34,869 nt of DNA, from assembly GCF_000003815.2 (NCBI RefSeq), contig NC_049996.1:17627930-17662798 (forward strand), given 5' to 3'. Below the pieces are notes generated by a model, which did not search any database, was not told the DNA's origin, and saw only the letters and a program-made list of their open reading frames with translations. The position numbers and the translations under genes are program-made. This stretch comes from Branchiostoma floridae. Lineage: Eukaryota > Chordata > Leptocardii > Amphioxiformes > Branchiostomatidae. Positions 1 through 10,599 of the stretch are shown piece after piece (position 1 is the stretch's first letter; every line of letters begins with the position of its first letter).

Positions 1-116
1 TTTTTTTAGGCCTTTTCAAGAATGTCTCGCACAACTATCGTAAAGTGGAATTTGTTATCACCAAGCACAGTATAGGGGCATCTTCTCCGGATAGTTTTAA
101 AGAATGCTTGCAGATA

Positions 117-151
117 GTGTAATATAACCAGCTGCTGCTGTGCCACATGCC
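117..151 (+). repeat. Conserved left flank of the minisatellite element
   Basis: These 35 bases just before the minisatellite match the reverse complement of 28134-28168 at about 30 of 35 positions. At 28 kb the same block is joined directly to the tatagata/cagatacag motif of the array, with no array in between. The flank and the array core therefore belong to one dispersed element that exists with and without an expanded array. Positions 1-116 show nothing recognisable and may be the outer part of the same element. Confidence 0.6.
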
Positions 152-154
152 TTC

Positions 155-1310
155 AAAGCTGGTGTGATGCCAAAGAACGGTCATACCGGCTATATCTATA
201 CAGATACAGAAGCTGGTGTGTTACGCCGAAGGGCGGTTATACCGGCTATATAGATACAGATACAGAAGCTGGTGTGTTACACCGAAGGGCGGTTATACCG
301 GCTATATAGATACAGATACAGAAGCTGGTGTGTTGCGCAGAAAGGAGGTTATACCGGCTATATAGATACAGATACAGAAGCTGGTGTGTTGCGCAGAAAG
401 GAGGTTATACCGACTATATAGATACAGATACAGAAGCTGGTGTGTTATGCCGAAGGGCGGTTATACCTGCTATATAGATACAGATACAGAAGCTGGTGTG
501 TTACACCGAAGGGCGGTTATACCGGCTATATAGATACAGATACAGAATCTGGTGTGTTACGCCGAAGGGCGGTTATACCGGCTATATAGATACAGATACA
601 GAAGCTGGTGTGTTACGCCGAAGGGCGGTTATACCGGCTATATAGATACAGATACAGAAGCTGGTGTGTAACACCAAAGGGCGGTTATACTGGCTATATA
701 GATACAGATACAGAAGCTGGTGTGTTACGCAGAAAGGTGGTTGTACCGGCTATATAGATACAGATACAGAAGCTGGTGTGTTACGCAGAAAGGTGGTTAT
801 ACCGGCTATATAGATACAGATACAGAAGCTGGTGTGTTGCGCAGAAAGGTGGTTATACCGGCTATATAGACACAGATACAGAAGCTGGTGTGTTACACCG
901 AAGGGCGGTTATACCGGCTATATAGATACAGATACAGAAGCTGGTGTATTACGCCGAAGGGCGGTTATACCGGCTATATAGATACGGATACAGAAGCTGG
1001 TGTGTTACGCCGAAGGGCGGTTAAACCGGCTATATAGATACAGATACAGAAGCTGGTGTGTTGCGCAGAAGGGTGGTTATACCGGCTATATAGATACAGA
1101 TACAGAAGCTGGTGTGTTACACCGAAGGGCGGTTATACCTGCTATATAGATACAGATACAGAAGCTGGCGTGTTACACCGAAGGGCGGTTATACCGAGTA
1201 TATAGATACAGATACAGAAGCTGGTGTGTTATGCCGAAGGGCGGTTATACCGACTATATAGATACAGATACAGAAGCTGTTACGCAGAAGGGCAGTTATG
1301 CCAGCTACAC
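155..1310 (+). repeat. 56-bp-period minisatellite, about 20 units
   Basis: The unit runs gaagctggtgtgttacgccg, then a GGGCGGTTATACCGG segment, then ctatatagatacagatac. Anchoring on gaagctg, the first unit starts at 209 and the last at 1273, which is 1064 bases or exactly 19 x 56, so no net insertion or deletion has accumulated. Two unit types alternate in blocks: one with cgccgaagggcgg and one with cgcagaaaggtgg or cgcagaaaggagg. 56 is not a multiple of three and the short open frames through it are chance. Each unit carries the palindrome CTATATAG. I recall 'mirage' minisatellites being reported in lancelets, but I cannot verify that this is that family. Confidence 0.95.
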
Positions 1311-3058
1311 AGAAAGAGAACATTGCAGTTCAGGACTCGACAGCACATACGCCAGTGACAGGTGTAATCGCATTACCAGCGGGGATGGTCTGATAACATC
1401 TACAGCTACATGCATGTGTTTCCCTTCTCACAGTGCTTTGTCTTCATTGTGCAATTTACCGAGATTTGATTACACCAGTGGTTAAGTACAAGGCTGGGTA
1501 GGCACAATGTACTGATAGCATGCAGGGGTCTATTGTAGTCAGCAAGATTTTGTTTACATATATAACTAGTTTATTGCATACAAATAGTAGTCCAGAAATA
1601 GCAGCCGAGGCTGAATTGTTTCAGACTTTACAAAGGAGTTAAAAGCATTAATTTTACATGGGCTTTACATCACAATAGATTAAAACATGACAATTATTGC
1701 GATTAAAATTCTATAGATTGGCAAGAAACCGTTTTTATCGAATTTATCATGTAATATAATATAATATAATATCAACATTGAAGAATGAAGAAGAATACCG
1801 ACTAGAGAATCAGCTCTCTAAACCTGATGAGACTTGTAAGGGTGTTGTCCTTTTGATCGTTATTCCAGTGCTTAAAGCCTAGTGCTTGTTGCTGTGCCAA
1901 GCAAATGTTGACCTTGCTGACCTCACAGTACTGTTAAGGTTACATACATGTAAGGTGGCACTGATTGAACTTGGTGGTTCTTGGATTTTAATAAAAAATC
2001 CTAATAACTAGAACAAGACTGGCAATAAAAATGTATTATTGCCATGACGACGATTGAGGGTAGAACAATACAGCTCAAATCAGAAATAGACTGGAACTTC
2101 CCTGTCGCACTATCCCTGGCACAATATACTAGCCCACCTGTAACATAAACCTACAGCCAGCAGAAATGTACTATCACTGGTACAGTGCAATGGTCTGCCA
2201 GTGACCTAAACCTACAGCTGAGCACTACAGAGGTATTTCCTGTCTGCCTGTGGCGTATGGCTTGAACAAGCTCTAGAAAAGAAAATGTATCCTTCATAAC
2301 ATAACATAACAACCAAGACAATGTGATCCATTGTGCAGAGTTTCCCTGTCTTACCACTAGTTTCAAAGGACAAATTCCTCCACGGAACCCAGTGTGACCT
2401 ACATTTCACCATTGCATACCAGAGATACATCTGGAACAGATTTAGGGGGGGGGGGACTTGCATACCCAGCATACTGTGGAGTACTAGCATTCTTGGAAAA
2501 ATGCCTGAATGTGCAATTCCTAGAATTTTTGCAGACTGAATGCAATATATACCACTTGACGACTCCCCTGAGGCATCGTCAAAAATAAAGTAAAACCAAA
2601 GCCTGAGGACCAGGTATATGCATTGGAGCACTCCTTTTTATTGAGAGAATACGGCCATATTCAAGTTTTCCCCCCTGAATGCTACTTTTGACCGTTTGCT
2701 ATGGTTTTCCCTTTAAATGTCAGTCAGAGAAGAAAGAGAATGAATTGGTGTGGCCTAACATGGCCTTCGGATGATCTCAACTTAATAAAGATCAGAAGAC
2801 TGACTGACAGCTTCTTGATAAGAGCTTTAGTTTGTGTAGAAAACCTTTTCAATGCTAATTACTGTAAACAGATAAACCTTTACTCAGATCTTCTCACCGA
2901 TTACTTGTACATGTAGCAAGGGATTGTTTTACACGCACTGTTTTACTCTTCTATGACCTGCGTGTCAATGTTATTCATCCCCTGCATCTACGTATACCTA
3001 GAGTCACTGCCAGCCCTTGTCACTCATTTTAACCCCTTTTACCTACCTGGAGTCCAGG
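1311..3058. other. Intergenic stretch without recognised genes
   Basis: The right flank of the minisatellite element may run to about 1500. A short (TAATA)n tract lies at about 1752-1772 and a G tract at about 2445. Overlapping open frames on both strands at 2151-2631 have no recognisable domain, no consistent splice signals and no family resemblance. I see no RNA gene. Confidence 0.5.
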
Positions 3059-3061
3059 TAA

Positions 3062-3262
3062 GGCTAAGGTCACATTTCCACAAAGGGGCCTGGCCGGGCA
3101 GCTTTTGGGAACGATAAGGATGATATAAAAGACAACAACCGCACAAAACGGACCAAAAATAATTCAACAGCGTGCATTGTGCATATTTATTGGCATAAAC
3201 TTAAATTTTTCGTTTCCGCAAACAGCCCGGCCGGGCCCCGGGTAGGAAATGTGACGTAGGCC
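3062..3262. mobile_element. PIF/Harbinger-like MITE, 201 bp
   Basis: The ends are imperfect inverted repeats: GGCTAAGGTCACATTTCC on the left and the reverse complement of GGAAATGTGACGTAGGCC on the right. Each continues into a GC-rich block (ggggcctggccgggc and gcccggccgggcccc). TAA flanks both sides (3059-3061 and 3263-3265), the 3-bp target duplication typical of PIF/Harbinger elements. There is no coding capacity, so it is a non-autonomous copy. It ends about 270 bp upstream of the receptor ATG and could contribute to that gene's 5' region. Confidence 0.65.
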
Positions 3263-3532
3263 TAAACAGACTGAGGACCTAGTACTTAGGACCCCACAAA
3301 CGTCATTTTAATCCCAAATGCAGTTAGTAGTATTATAGGGATTTGGATTCTCTTCACAGCTGCTCGGAATTCTGGAAATTAAGCAGCTTTTTTTCTCCTG
3401 CCTGAGAGATTAGATGATGAATCTACATTTTCAATACACAGTACTTTCAGTTAAAGCATGAAAGCACCAAGGCTTGTGTGTTAAAACACAAGACTTGGAT
3501 GAGACAATTGACAGTTTGACTTTGCCAGCATC

Positions 3533-5189
3533 ATGATTCCAACGTTGCATCAGTTGATGATGTCCATACCAATGCACATCCAAACAGCTCTGGCGCTTGC
3601 CTGTTTAGCCAGTTGCAGTTTTGGTACGACGTTGGCACCTCGGGCCGTAGATCTCGGTTACAGTGCGGACAGCGGCAACAGTTCAGAGACTTGGGCAGAT
3701 GTGCCAAACAACTGCAGCTCATCATTCAACACTACCAGCACTTTGCAAGTAGAAGGGAACATCATTTCACTGAGATGCTTGGAAGATGTGACGGAAGTTC
3801 CAGAAATGCGCCTGGTTTGGAGTCGGGTCCGGTACCTTTGGGTGTTGCACATCTTCAACGGTTTAGCTGTCTGGTCTGTTGTTGGGAACAGTCTACCCTT
3901 AGTGGCCATCATGAAGTATGAAACACTGCACAAGCCGGTCTACATTCTGATGGCCAACCTGGCAGCGAGTGACATCGTGACTGGAGTCGGCGTCCTCATC
4001 ACAACTTCCACCACCTTCGTTCACGCCAAAGCTGGGGTTCCTGTCGCCACGGCAACGGTCCGGTTGCTGTTCACGTGTTTCTTCCTCTCCGCGCTGTCCA
4101 ACGCCTACAGTCTGCTGGCGCTAACGGGCGAGCGCTACTGCTTCCTCGTCCACGGCATGACGTACGAGAACAAGGTCACCACCGACAGATGTAAGGTTGT
4201 CATCATCGTCATCTGGCTGTGGAGCGGCATCCTTGCCCTGCTGCCTGTGATTGGATGGAGCTGTGCGTACCCCTCGCAGGGAGGGTGTCTACAGCTCGGC
4301 GGGGGAAGTCAGCCCAGCTACCTGGTCCTGATCCTGGTTCTTGTCTACCTCCCGATGGCGGCGATCGTCGTCTTCAACCTCAGGGTTTTCTGCTGCTTGT
4401 GGCGGCAGGTCAGCAATTCCTTCCTCCATTTCACAATTTGGCTCTATAACAAGGCATAATGCAGTAGAGTAGTTCCATCAACATTTGCGCCCAGTCTGTA
4501 ACTTAAGTATGGTTTGTCTAACATGAGTTAAATCAATTATTGTAAAGTAGAAGCCGCTTAATTGCACGGCCTATTTGCCAGTGAATTTGGCTCTATAATA
4601 AAACTTGTCTAACTTGTCTAACTTGTGAATTCCGTACAATTATCCGGCTGGTGCAATAATGCGAAGTTATCTAGCTGGACCGCACTGGTTTGGGATTCTT
4701 GGATTCCGTGCAATTAACAGAAGTGTTAATCCGGTGTGCTTAACTGGCTTCCACTGTACTATGCTAAACAGAGGGTAAAAAGTCAGTGTGGTTATTTGTT
4801 GTCAAACTTTGTAAAAAGGACAACGTTCGGGTGTATTTTGTGTTGCCTGCTAGATCCTTACCGAATGAAACATTACATCACAACAGGTCAGTGACATCAG
4901 ACAACAGGAGGCTGCAGTGCATGCCCATCCTAGCACCAGCAGAAAGTCGGCCGTCACCATTCTGATTCTCACCGTGTCGTTTCTGGTGGGCTGGCTGCCG
5001 TATTGCACCGTCATGGCGAACGAGTTGGGCTGCCGGGAAGACTGCGGCAACCTGGACCCTGCGGCGATCGCGTTTGTCGTCCTGAACTCCGCGGTCAATC
5101 CCGTTATCTACGGTTTCCGTCTGGAGGAAATTCGTCGCAGTGTGAAACGTCTCTTTGTGGGCCGCGCCTTAGAAACTGTACATATCTGA
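3533..5189 (+). CDS. Rhodopsin-class GPCR, lipid/cannabinoid-like (MECA group), 2 exons
   Basis: Joining 3533-4408 and 4887-5189 gives 392 codons. The donor is CAG|GTCAGC and the acceptor CAACAG, in phase 0. There is a hydrophobic leader near residues 13-31, then an N-glycosylatable ectodomain (NSS 49, NCS 60, NTT 66). Seven helices lie at about 103-127, 137-159, 172-197, 220-241, 262-287, 314-336 and 349-369. Landmarks are N119 in TM1, LAASD ending at D147 in TM2, ERY 200-202 in place of DRY, P274 in TM5, GWLP 327-330 in TM6 and NPVIY 363-367 in TM7. There is no cysteine at the top of TM3; instead a pair sits inside extracellular loop 2 (GWSC 244, C252) and another in loop 3 (C341, C345). 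That arrangement is known from S1P, LPA and cannabinoid receptors. The protein would be a plasma-membrane receptor coupled to G proteins. The ligand cannot be read from the sequence. The tail after helix 8 is short (about 12 residues) and has no obvious palmitoylation cysteine. A lineage-specific orphan of this group is as likely as a true S1P or LPA receptor. Confidence 0.9.
4409..4886 (+). other. Receptor intron with alternative in-frame acceptors
   Basis: The intron is 478 bp and phase 0, inserted in intracellular loop 3 after residue Q292. Reading through the donor adds only 16 residues before a stop at 4457-4459, so an intron-retaining message would encode a receptor lacking TM6 and TM7. 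Two acceptor AGs (ending at 4886 and 4907) are 21 bases apart and both keep the frame, so seven residues (VSDIRQQ) may be optional. The tract before 4886 is not strongly pyrimidine-rich, so which acceptor is used is uncertain. Confidence 0.7.
4545..4756. mobile_element. Mariner-like MITE inside the receptor intron
   Basis: The left end (AAGTAGAAGCCGCTTAATTG) and the reverse complement of the right end (CAGTGGAAGCCAGTTAAGCA) are imperfect inverted repeats. TA lies outside each (4543-4544 and 4757-4758), the target duplication of Tc1/mariner elements. The interior also holds the short repeat aacttgtct about three times near 4602-4627. The ends have diverged, so this is an old copy. Confidence 0.5.
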
Positions 5190-5260
5190 TATATGAAAGG
5201 AACATTTGTTTGTTTAGTATTGCATACCCGGTAAACCATCCGTAATGGCATAACAAACTA

Positions 5261-5745
5261 CAGTCAAACCTGTATTAGCGGCCACCTTTGCATAGCAGCC
5301 ACCTGGCCATAGTGGCCAGTTTTTGTCGGTCCCTTGGATTCGTAATGATTAAGAAATAGGTTTAGCGGCCACCTGTCCAACGCGGCCACGGCCACACGAT
5401 TTCCGGTCCCGTTGACACAGAAACACTGCCTATTGCAACCATACTGCAGCCTTATGTCACCCTGCACCGAGTTTGAAATTGTAAATTGCGAGGATTTGGA
5501 GTTTCTGATAGGGTCATTTTGGCGGTAGCAGAAGGTATGCATGCCTTGAGCATTAAAGTTCAAGTTTTTCTCGTGGAATTTACCGATCGAGACAATGTTA
5601 CTTGGTGAGAAAGATTGGAGGGAACTGAAATCATGTGTAGCTCACTCATGGTCAATTGATCAACATTTTCTCTATAGTGGCCACCTGTCTATAGTGGCCA
5701 TATTTCTCCAGTCCCTTGAGTGGCCGCTATAGACAGGTTTGACTG
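5261..5745. mobile_element. Tc1/mariner-like MITE, 485 bp
   Basis: The left end starts CAGTCAAACCTGTATTAG and the right end, reverse complemented, starts CAGTCAAACCTGTCTATAG; both then run into GCGGCCAC. TA flanks the element at 5259-5260 and 5746-5747. Inside are several shorter copies of the 'tagtggccacctg' motif, which suggests internal duplication of the ends. It begins 72 bp after the receptor stop codon, so it may be transcribed as part of that gene's 3' UTR. No transposase is present. Confidence 0.8.
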
Positions 5746-6044
5746 TAGATTTTACTGAAGAGTACAAGCTGCATATCCGGACAGATTTATTTGATCCATC
5801 TACACATAGATAGACCTCCACTGTGTATGATAAGTGTGGTGGGTTATTTAAACATGCTTGAGGTATTGCTCTTCTCAAACACAGGATCTCCATCTTATGA
5901 GGTTTGATCGAACGACATTATACAAACACATCTCAAGCTACATATTCAACATTACTAAGAAACGAGAAGAAGCCGAACAAATGTATTAGACTAGTTTTAG
6001 AATCCATGTTTTAGAAACCATGTGTACTGCAATACTACCTTTTG

Positions 6045-6108
6045 TATCTATATGCCTGTACTTAGCCCGATAGGGCATGAATGTGCAATAAAGGCTATTA
6101 TTATTATT
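6045..6108 (+). mobile_element. LINE-type 3' tail with stem-loop
   Basis: The stretch holds the small hairpin GCCC-gata-GGGC (6065-6076), then AATAAA at 6087-6092 and a (TAT)n tail. A similar order, hairpin within agcccnnngggcat, then a gcaataaa-like string, then a simple tail, recurs in the tails at 7725, 11769 and 12571. Terminal stem-loops followed by a short tandem tail are known from CR1/L2-type non-LTR retrotransposons, whose reverse transcriptase recognises the 3' end. It could instead be, or also serve as, the polyadenylation site of the receptor gene. Confidence 0.5.
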
Positions 6109-6419
6109 AAACTCCTATTTTAGGGACATCCCTAGCTGAAGCTAGGTAGTACTACTCATTTCTACTTGAGTGAAGTGTGGAAGCTGTAGCCTGTCTAAAA
6201 TCATGTTCCTAGTGGCTGGCCCTACAGTTGCCGCCACCTAGGAGGGTGTCTTTAACCCCAGGCAGGGAGAGATTGTGTAAGCACAGGCTATGGAAACTGC
6301 AACTGCTTTTAGATTGAAAGGTACATAGTGAAGGTGGATTTTATGCTCAATTTACTGCTCAAAGTGAGTTGGTTTCATGCTTGCTTCTTAGGAATGACAT
6401 GTTTTTCAGTTGTTACTGT

Positions 6420-6870
6420 TGGGTGGTGATGTATTCAGCACCAAGGACAGCAGGATACCTCAGCCATATTTTAGATGTTAGGCCTGATTTGCGGAATTAT
6501 GCATCTGACAGTGTACAGATTCACAAACATATACAAAAGACTTCAGTTGTCTGTTAACATCTTTTCCATGGACAATACAACTTACACATCAAAATCTAGA
6601 TATTAAAAGATTTGCATAGACAATAAAATCAGAGGGTACTAGTGTGGTCCTAGTTGTAGAGGCCTATCGAGAGAAATTTCACCACTTTTCTGTTTGTATG
6701 TACAAACTGTATCTGTATCTATATTTTAGTATATAGCCGGTATAACAGCCCTTTGGCGTAACACACCAGTATCTACCACGACTGTAAATGTAGGCCACAG
6801 AGACAAGTAAATGGGTGACAGTGTTTATAACTCATTCAGCACCAAGGACAGGACAATACACTCTCCGAAT
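6420..6870. repeat. Dispersed repeat with 'attcagcaccaaggacag' units, two copies
   Basis: The motif attcagcaccaaggacag occurs near 6433 and 6833 and again near 19629 and 19778. Shared neighbours are ggccacagagacaagt (6793 and 19747) and a tttgtatgta block (6690-6704 and about 19837-19850). At 6707-6769 this repeat is interrupted by a reverse-complement minisatellite unit. The ggccacag start resembles the ends of the MITE at 14191, so a related DNA element is possible. No coding sequence is present. Confidence 0.6.
6707..6769 (-). repeat. Solitary minisatellite unit, inverted
   Basis: Read on the minus strand it gives ctggtgtgttacgcc, aaagggctgttataccggc and tatagatacagatacag, which is one 56-bp unit of the array at 155-1310 plus an 8-base insertion after CTATAT. 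A single isolated unit 5.4 kb from the array, in the opposite orientation, shows that the unit sequence disperses rather than only expanding in place. Confidence 0.8.
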
Positions 6871-7084
6871 GTAATAAAACTACAAACACCAGTCACTCCA
6901 TTCTAGGAAAGTTGTTTTCCGGATTTGAACGCGGACATCTTGAAATCCCCATTTTTCAACTTTTTTCTTCCTGAACATACATGAAAGTTTTACATACCAT
7001 TGGAAAGATCATGTTATCTGGAGTATGAGGCTCCTTTTTTATGGTCATAACGTACAAATTTTTTGAGACATTTGACTTTGAAAA

Positions 7085-7395
7085 TTGCTTATCCCGAGGG
7101 TTAGACACCGAAACCCGAAGAAAATTCTTGAGCCCGCTGGCTCAATCAAGTCAAACCGTCGGTCTTCAGAGCTTACCCCGATTGAAGACCGCATACAATT
7201 AACACCATGAAAATCACTGAATTAAATAGAATGCACCAAAAAGCTGTTATTCAAAAAGAATTCACACCTGGTAAGCTTGTGTAATTAGCACGTGTATGAC
7301 AAATTCAGACTACCTGGCAACTCAGGTACAGACCGACGGGGTGGACAGAAGATCCTCGGGAAATATTACTGACCCGTCCCCCGCTAAAGGCGGGA
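7085..7395. repeat. GC-rich palindromic patch with ACCGACGG motifs
   Basis: Within AT-rich surroundings this patch has CGGTCTTCA (about 7159-7167) facing TGAAGACCG (about 7182-7190), and accgacggg near 7331. The same ACCGACGG/CCGTCGGT words recur at 13590-13860. It is probably a foldback-type DNA element or two copies of one family. I did not find clean ends or target duplications. Confidence 0.4.
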
Positions 7396-7724
7396 AAAGG
7401 TTGTTTTGTATATAGTTAGCTAAATCAGTACAATTTGCTTGATTTCAATGATTCATATGAAGAAAAGTTATCTTTGAAAGAAAAGCACAGCCTTGTCTGC
7501 CCAAGGAACTACACCGGGTCCGATATTTATTATTTTGTTTTAATCACACAAGACTTAGGGATTGTCCTTGTAACCTTCTTAGATAACGAAATTGCCACTG
7601 GCCTCCCAGCAGGGTGGCTGGTGCCAGTTTATTATTATTTATTGGGTAAGCCAACTACTCTCTCTTTGCAACCAGGGGGCTGAATTGTGAGGAACTCAGC
7701 CTTAATGTCTAATCTGGGTTGATG

Positions 7725-7783
7725 AATAGAGAAGTTTATTTGCAAGTTCATGCTTGAGGGCTAATTGCAAGTGCATGGTGTAA
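7725..7783 (-). mobile_element. LINE 3' tail (tail family shared with 11769 and 12571), minus strand
   Basis: The reverse complement reads ccatgcacttgcaattagcc, ctcaagcatgaacttgcaaa, then taaacttctctatt. It matches the + strand tails at 11769-11832 and 12571-12632 almost base for base. The small inverted repeat around gccctcaggc and the following aaataaac are the conserved core. I infer a non-LTR retrotransposon 3' end. No open reading frame is attached in this copy. Confidence 0.6.
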
Positions 7784-7799
7784 CATGCATTGGCATAAT

Positions 7800-8650
7800 A
7801 CCGGTAGTAAGACTTATACCGGTAGATTAAAAATACTGGAACTTAAAGAGATCTACACATGCAACAATAGTTATTTCTGAGCTGTGCACACTTCAGACAT
7901 CTAGGTGTCCAATACACCATTTACAAAGCATCGATAACAATGCATTCGAAGACAACAAGGCCAAAAGTTTTCAGTATCTTTTTCGGGGTAGGCAGCTCGT
8001 CGTGGGACGAACACACTGTCACATTCATTGCCAAATTTATAGGTCATAATTACACATGCTCACGGCACAAGACGAACATGATTCAACAACAATCTTAAAT
8101 TTCTGTTGGTGACCTACAACTCATGTAAAAGTGTGAAGAACCGTTGCATAATAGCCCGGATCTACGACTGAATGGGCAAAATTGAACGTACGCAGCCATT
8201 TTCCCGCCATTTTTATATCTACGCTAGCAGTGAAGTGTTACGTCATAGCGGTTGTGACGGACAGAAGTTAAATGAAAATTCTTGACAGTATACGTCCGTT
8301 TTCTCATGACATTTTGTATGCTCATGCAGGTTTATGTTTTATGCATTTACTGACACTAAAGGAAGGAACATCAGAGGATGTATAAATGTACATAGCGGCA
8401 GTTAATTGTGCCGTGTTTCTTCCTACCGGTATTTTTTACCCCCTCCCAACCACGCGCCCGTTCGCCGTGTAATTCCGCGGCGTGTTACAATTACAATATT
8501 ACGCTTTTAGCAGGACAAGAGTGGCAGAAAAGTTACACAGAAGAAGTGGCAAGGGTAACCTATAACAGCAACATGTAACTGGAGAAAATGATGCGTTGAC
8601 AATTTGTCAATTCAGTGTGGCTAGAGAAATCGTCGTAAACGTACCGGTAT
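7800..8650. other. Intergenic stretch, nothing recognised
   Basis: Scattered 'ccggta' words are present (7801, 7818, 8426, 8643). I see no open frame longer than about 60 codons, no paired splice sites and no RNA gene. Confidence 0.5.
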
Positions 8651-8652
8651 TA

Positions 8653-9784
8653 CTGTAAGTTCATTTAAGTTCGCGAGATTTTTAAGTTCGCGTATTTCGC
8701 TGAAACCTTCTCTTCGCGAAGTCATCTACTCGCGAACATGCATGTTCAACATCGTCCCCCTCCCCACACCTTCAGTCCAAATGATCCAGTCTCAACTACG
8801 TGTTTACTATGATAGCAACTTATACCAATGACAATACTCAACTGACAACAGACCATTTATTCTTTTCAAACCGAAATAAAAGTTAATTCAACACATATAC
8901 GATACATGGAGTCATTGTTGTATAGAAATGTGGCACTGGCGAACGGAGAAAAAAGAAACATGTCGGCTTGGTTTACTAGTACGTAACGTTACATCGCCGT
9001 GACATGGCTGCGATAACAATTTACTTAGTACATTGTCCTAGTTTTACTAGATTTCTACAAGTTACGAACGAAACAAAAAAATAAAACTGAGTAGTACTGG
9101 TACAAATACAAGGAAGGCTATGGAATTGCAGCAGGTTTACAACAATAACAGCCGGGGAATATTTACTTTTTTTTCATGACTAGAAACGTGGCAAAAACAA
9201 CTCCGCTTACATGCCGAAAATAAGACGTCCGTTTCATAATTCTGAGTTAGAACTACTGTAAATATGGGAGGGATAAACTCTTCACCTTCTTGTGTACAAC
9301 TTGTGTCCACAACTTACGCTGAAAGTTTAAAACTTAGCGCCGTCTTTCACGCTAAAAAAAAAAATTCAAAATGGCGCCCGCGTCGCTTGGCTTGGCGTGG
9401 GGTATCCCGTCAGCCTGTGCGGCAAATGTGATTGCGACATAACAGAGGTCATTGACCCCGTTGCGTTCCGTGCGCTGTCGTCAAATCACGGCCGAAATGA
9501 GCTCAACAATGAGACAGTGGCTCGGTAGAAACACATTTTTTTATTGAGTACACCAACTTTAGACATTGTTTGAAGGGGAACTATGAACTGTAAGGCGTAA
9601 ATGCCGCCTTAGACGGCATGACTAGTGTTGCGGTGTGGGTGGGAGGGGGGCACTCGCTACCGGATCGTAACGTAACTTTCGAAAAATAATTGAAACACCC
9701 ACTCGCGAACTCAAAGATCTCGCGAACTCCCGATTTGCTCAAACTCGCGAAATTAAGTGCTCGCGAACATAAATGAACTTACAG
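8653..9784. mobile_element. Mariner-like MITE, 1.13 kb, with TTCGCGAG subterminal repeats
   Basis: The left end is CTGTAAGTTCATTTAAGTTC and the right end, reverse complemented, is CTGTAAGTTCATTTATGTTC. Both run into a series of cgcgaa/ttcgcg repeats (8671-8735 and 9708-9767). TA flanks both ends (8651-8652 and 9785-9786). The interior has no transposase frame. It includes a CpG-rich patch near 9340-9440 with aatggcgcccgcgtcgc. That patch might be captured host promoter-like DNA, but there is no gene next to it to support this. Confidence 0.75.
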
Positions 9785-10084
9785 TATGATAATAGATGTT
9801 AAATATAGGAGATATAGAAGTGACAATAAACAGTTATAAACAATATTCTACTATAATACTAGTGTTGGCTATTTCTAAACTGGTTGGGTTTGACTTCTTT
9901 TTTTGAAGCAGAGGGAGACGGAAAGCCCCACATTTTCTACAATTTGTGGGTTCTGCGATTTCAAGAGAAAAGTGGCTTTCTGTTCGTCTGTGGGTGTGGG
10001 GAATCTATATCTATACTAACTTATATTATGTAGAAACGTCTGGATATGCATATCGGTTATTCTGTTCCTTATCAGATAACATAC

Positions 10085-10550
10085 AATATACAGGGTCACA
10101 GAGTGAGTTGTCTGAGTACCAGAGATAAGAATATCCACTATAATCAAGTATTTCTTTAACATGCTGCAACAATGAACTTCTCCAGCCATTTACAAGAGAG
10201 TTGTGCTGTTCCAAGAGTGCGTTTACTTGTAAATGGATGCTTAGTAAAATCGATTTGTGTGAAACATTACATACTTTTTATTAGCCAATATTTTACAAGT
10301 CGAACGGAAATATCTATGTCTAGTGGAAAATCTGCCTAATTCGGACCTACATGCTAAATTACTACTATTTCTAGAGACTCCAACTTGGATGAATGCCTAA
10401 ATGTTTTTGCAGAATTGGTTGTGTGTAATTTCGATCAGAGATGTATCATTTAATTTCTCAGAACCCCAAATTTCACAAACATATAACAGAATGGGTTTAC
10501 CACAGGAATCGGATATTCTCAGAAGGCTATCAGGTGAAACTAATGAACGA
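10085..10550 (-). pseudogene. Decayed LINE ORF2 fragment, minus strand
   Basis: On the minus strand, 10550 down to 10397 reads SLLRISDSCGKPILLYVCEI followed by WG, then LIEITHNQFCKNI. This is the post-reverse-transcriptase region of non-LTR elements (KPxLLYGCEIWG, then a FCK segment). After a frameshift a SELGRF block follows near 10350. After further damage, 10208 down to 10100 gives NGWRSSLLQHVKEILDYSGY then SYLW, which resembles the W...vK.iLd..G.s..W region of the same proteins. Several frameshifts and stops make it dead. Homology is judged by eye from motif order. Confidence 0.65.
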
Positions 10551-10594
10551 GTTAGACCAAGGAGGTTTCCTTTTTTCAACCTCCTTGGTTAGAC
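10551..10594. mobile_element. Micro-palindrome 1 with 7-bp flanking duplication
   Basis: CAAGGAGGTT (10558-10567) faces AACCTCCTTG (10578-10587), a perfect 10-bp inverted repeat around a 10-base loop. GTTAGAC lies immediately outside on both sides in the same orientation (10551-10557 and 10588-10594). The whole insert is 30 bp. It sits at the edge of the dead LINE fragment. See also 11383 and 12355. Confidence 0.75.
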
Positions 10595-10599
10595 ATTTG

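Noticed and set aside
1231-1485. 84-codon open frame at the end of the minisatellite
   Set aside because: It starts inside a 56-bp repeat unit (not a multiple of three) and runs into unique flank with no family resemblance.
2151-2631. Overlapping frames on both strands
   Set aside because: No domain, no splice signals and mutually overlapping; probably chance in balanced-composition DNA.
3613-3933. Alternative frames overlapping the receptor exon on both strands
   Set aside because: They are shadows of the 3533-4408 coding exon, which has clear transmembrane motifs.
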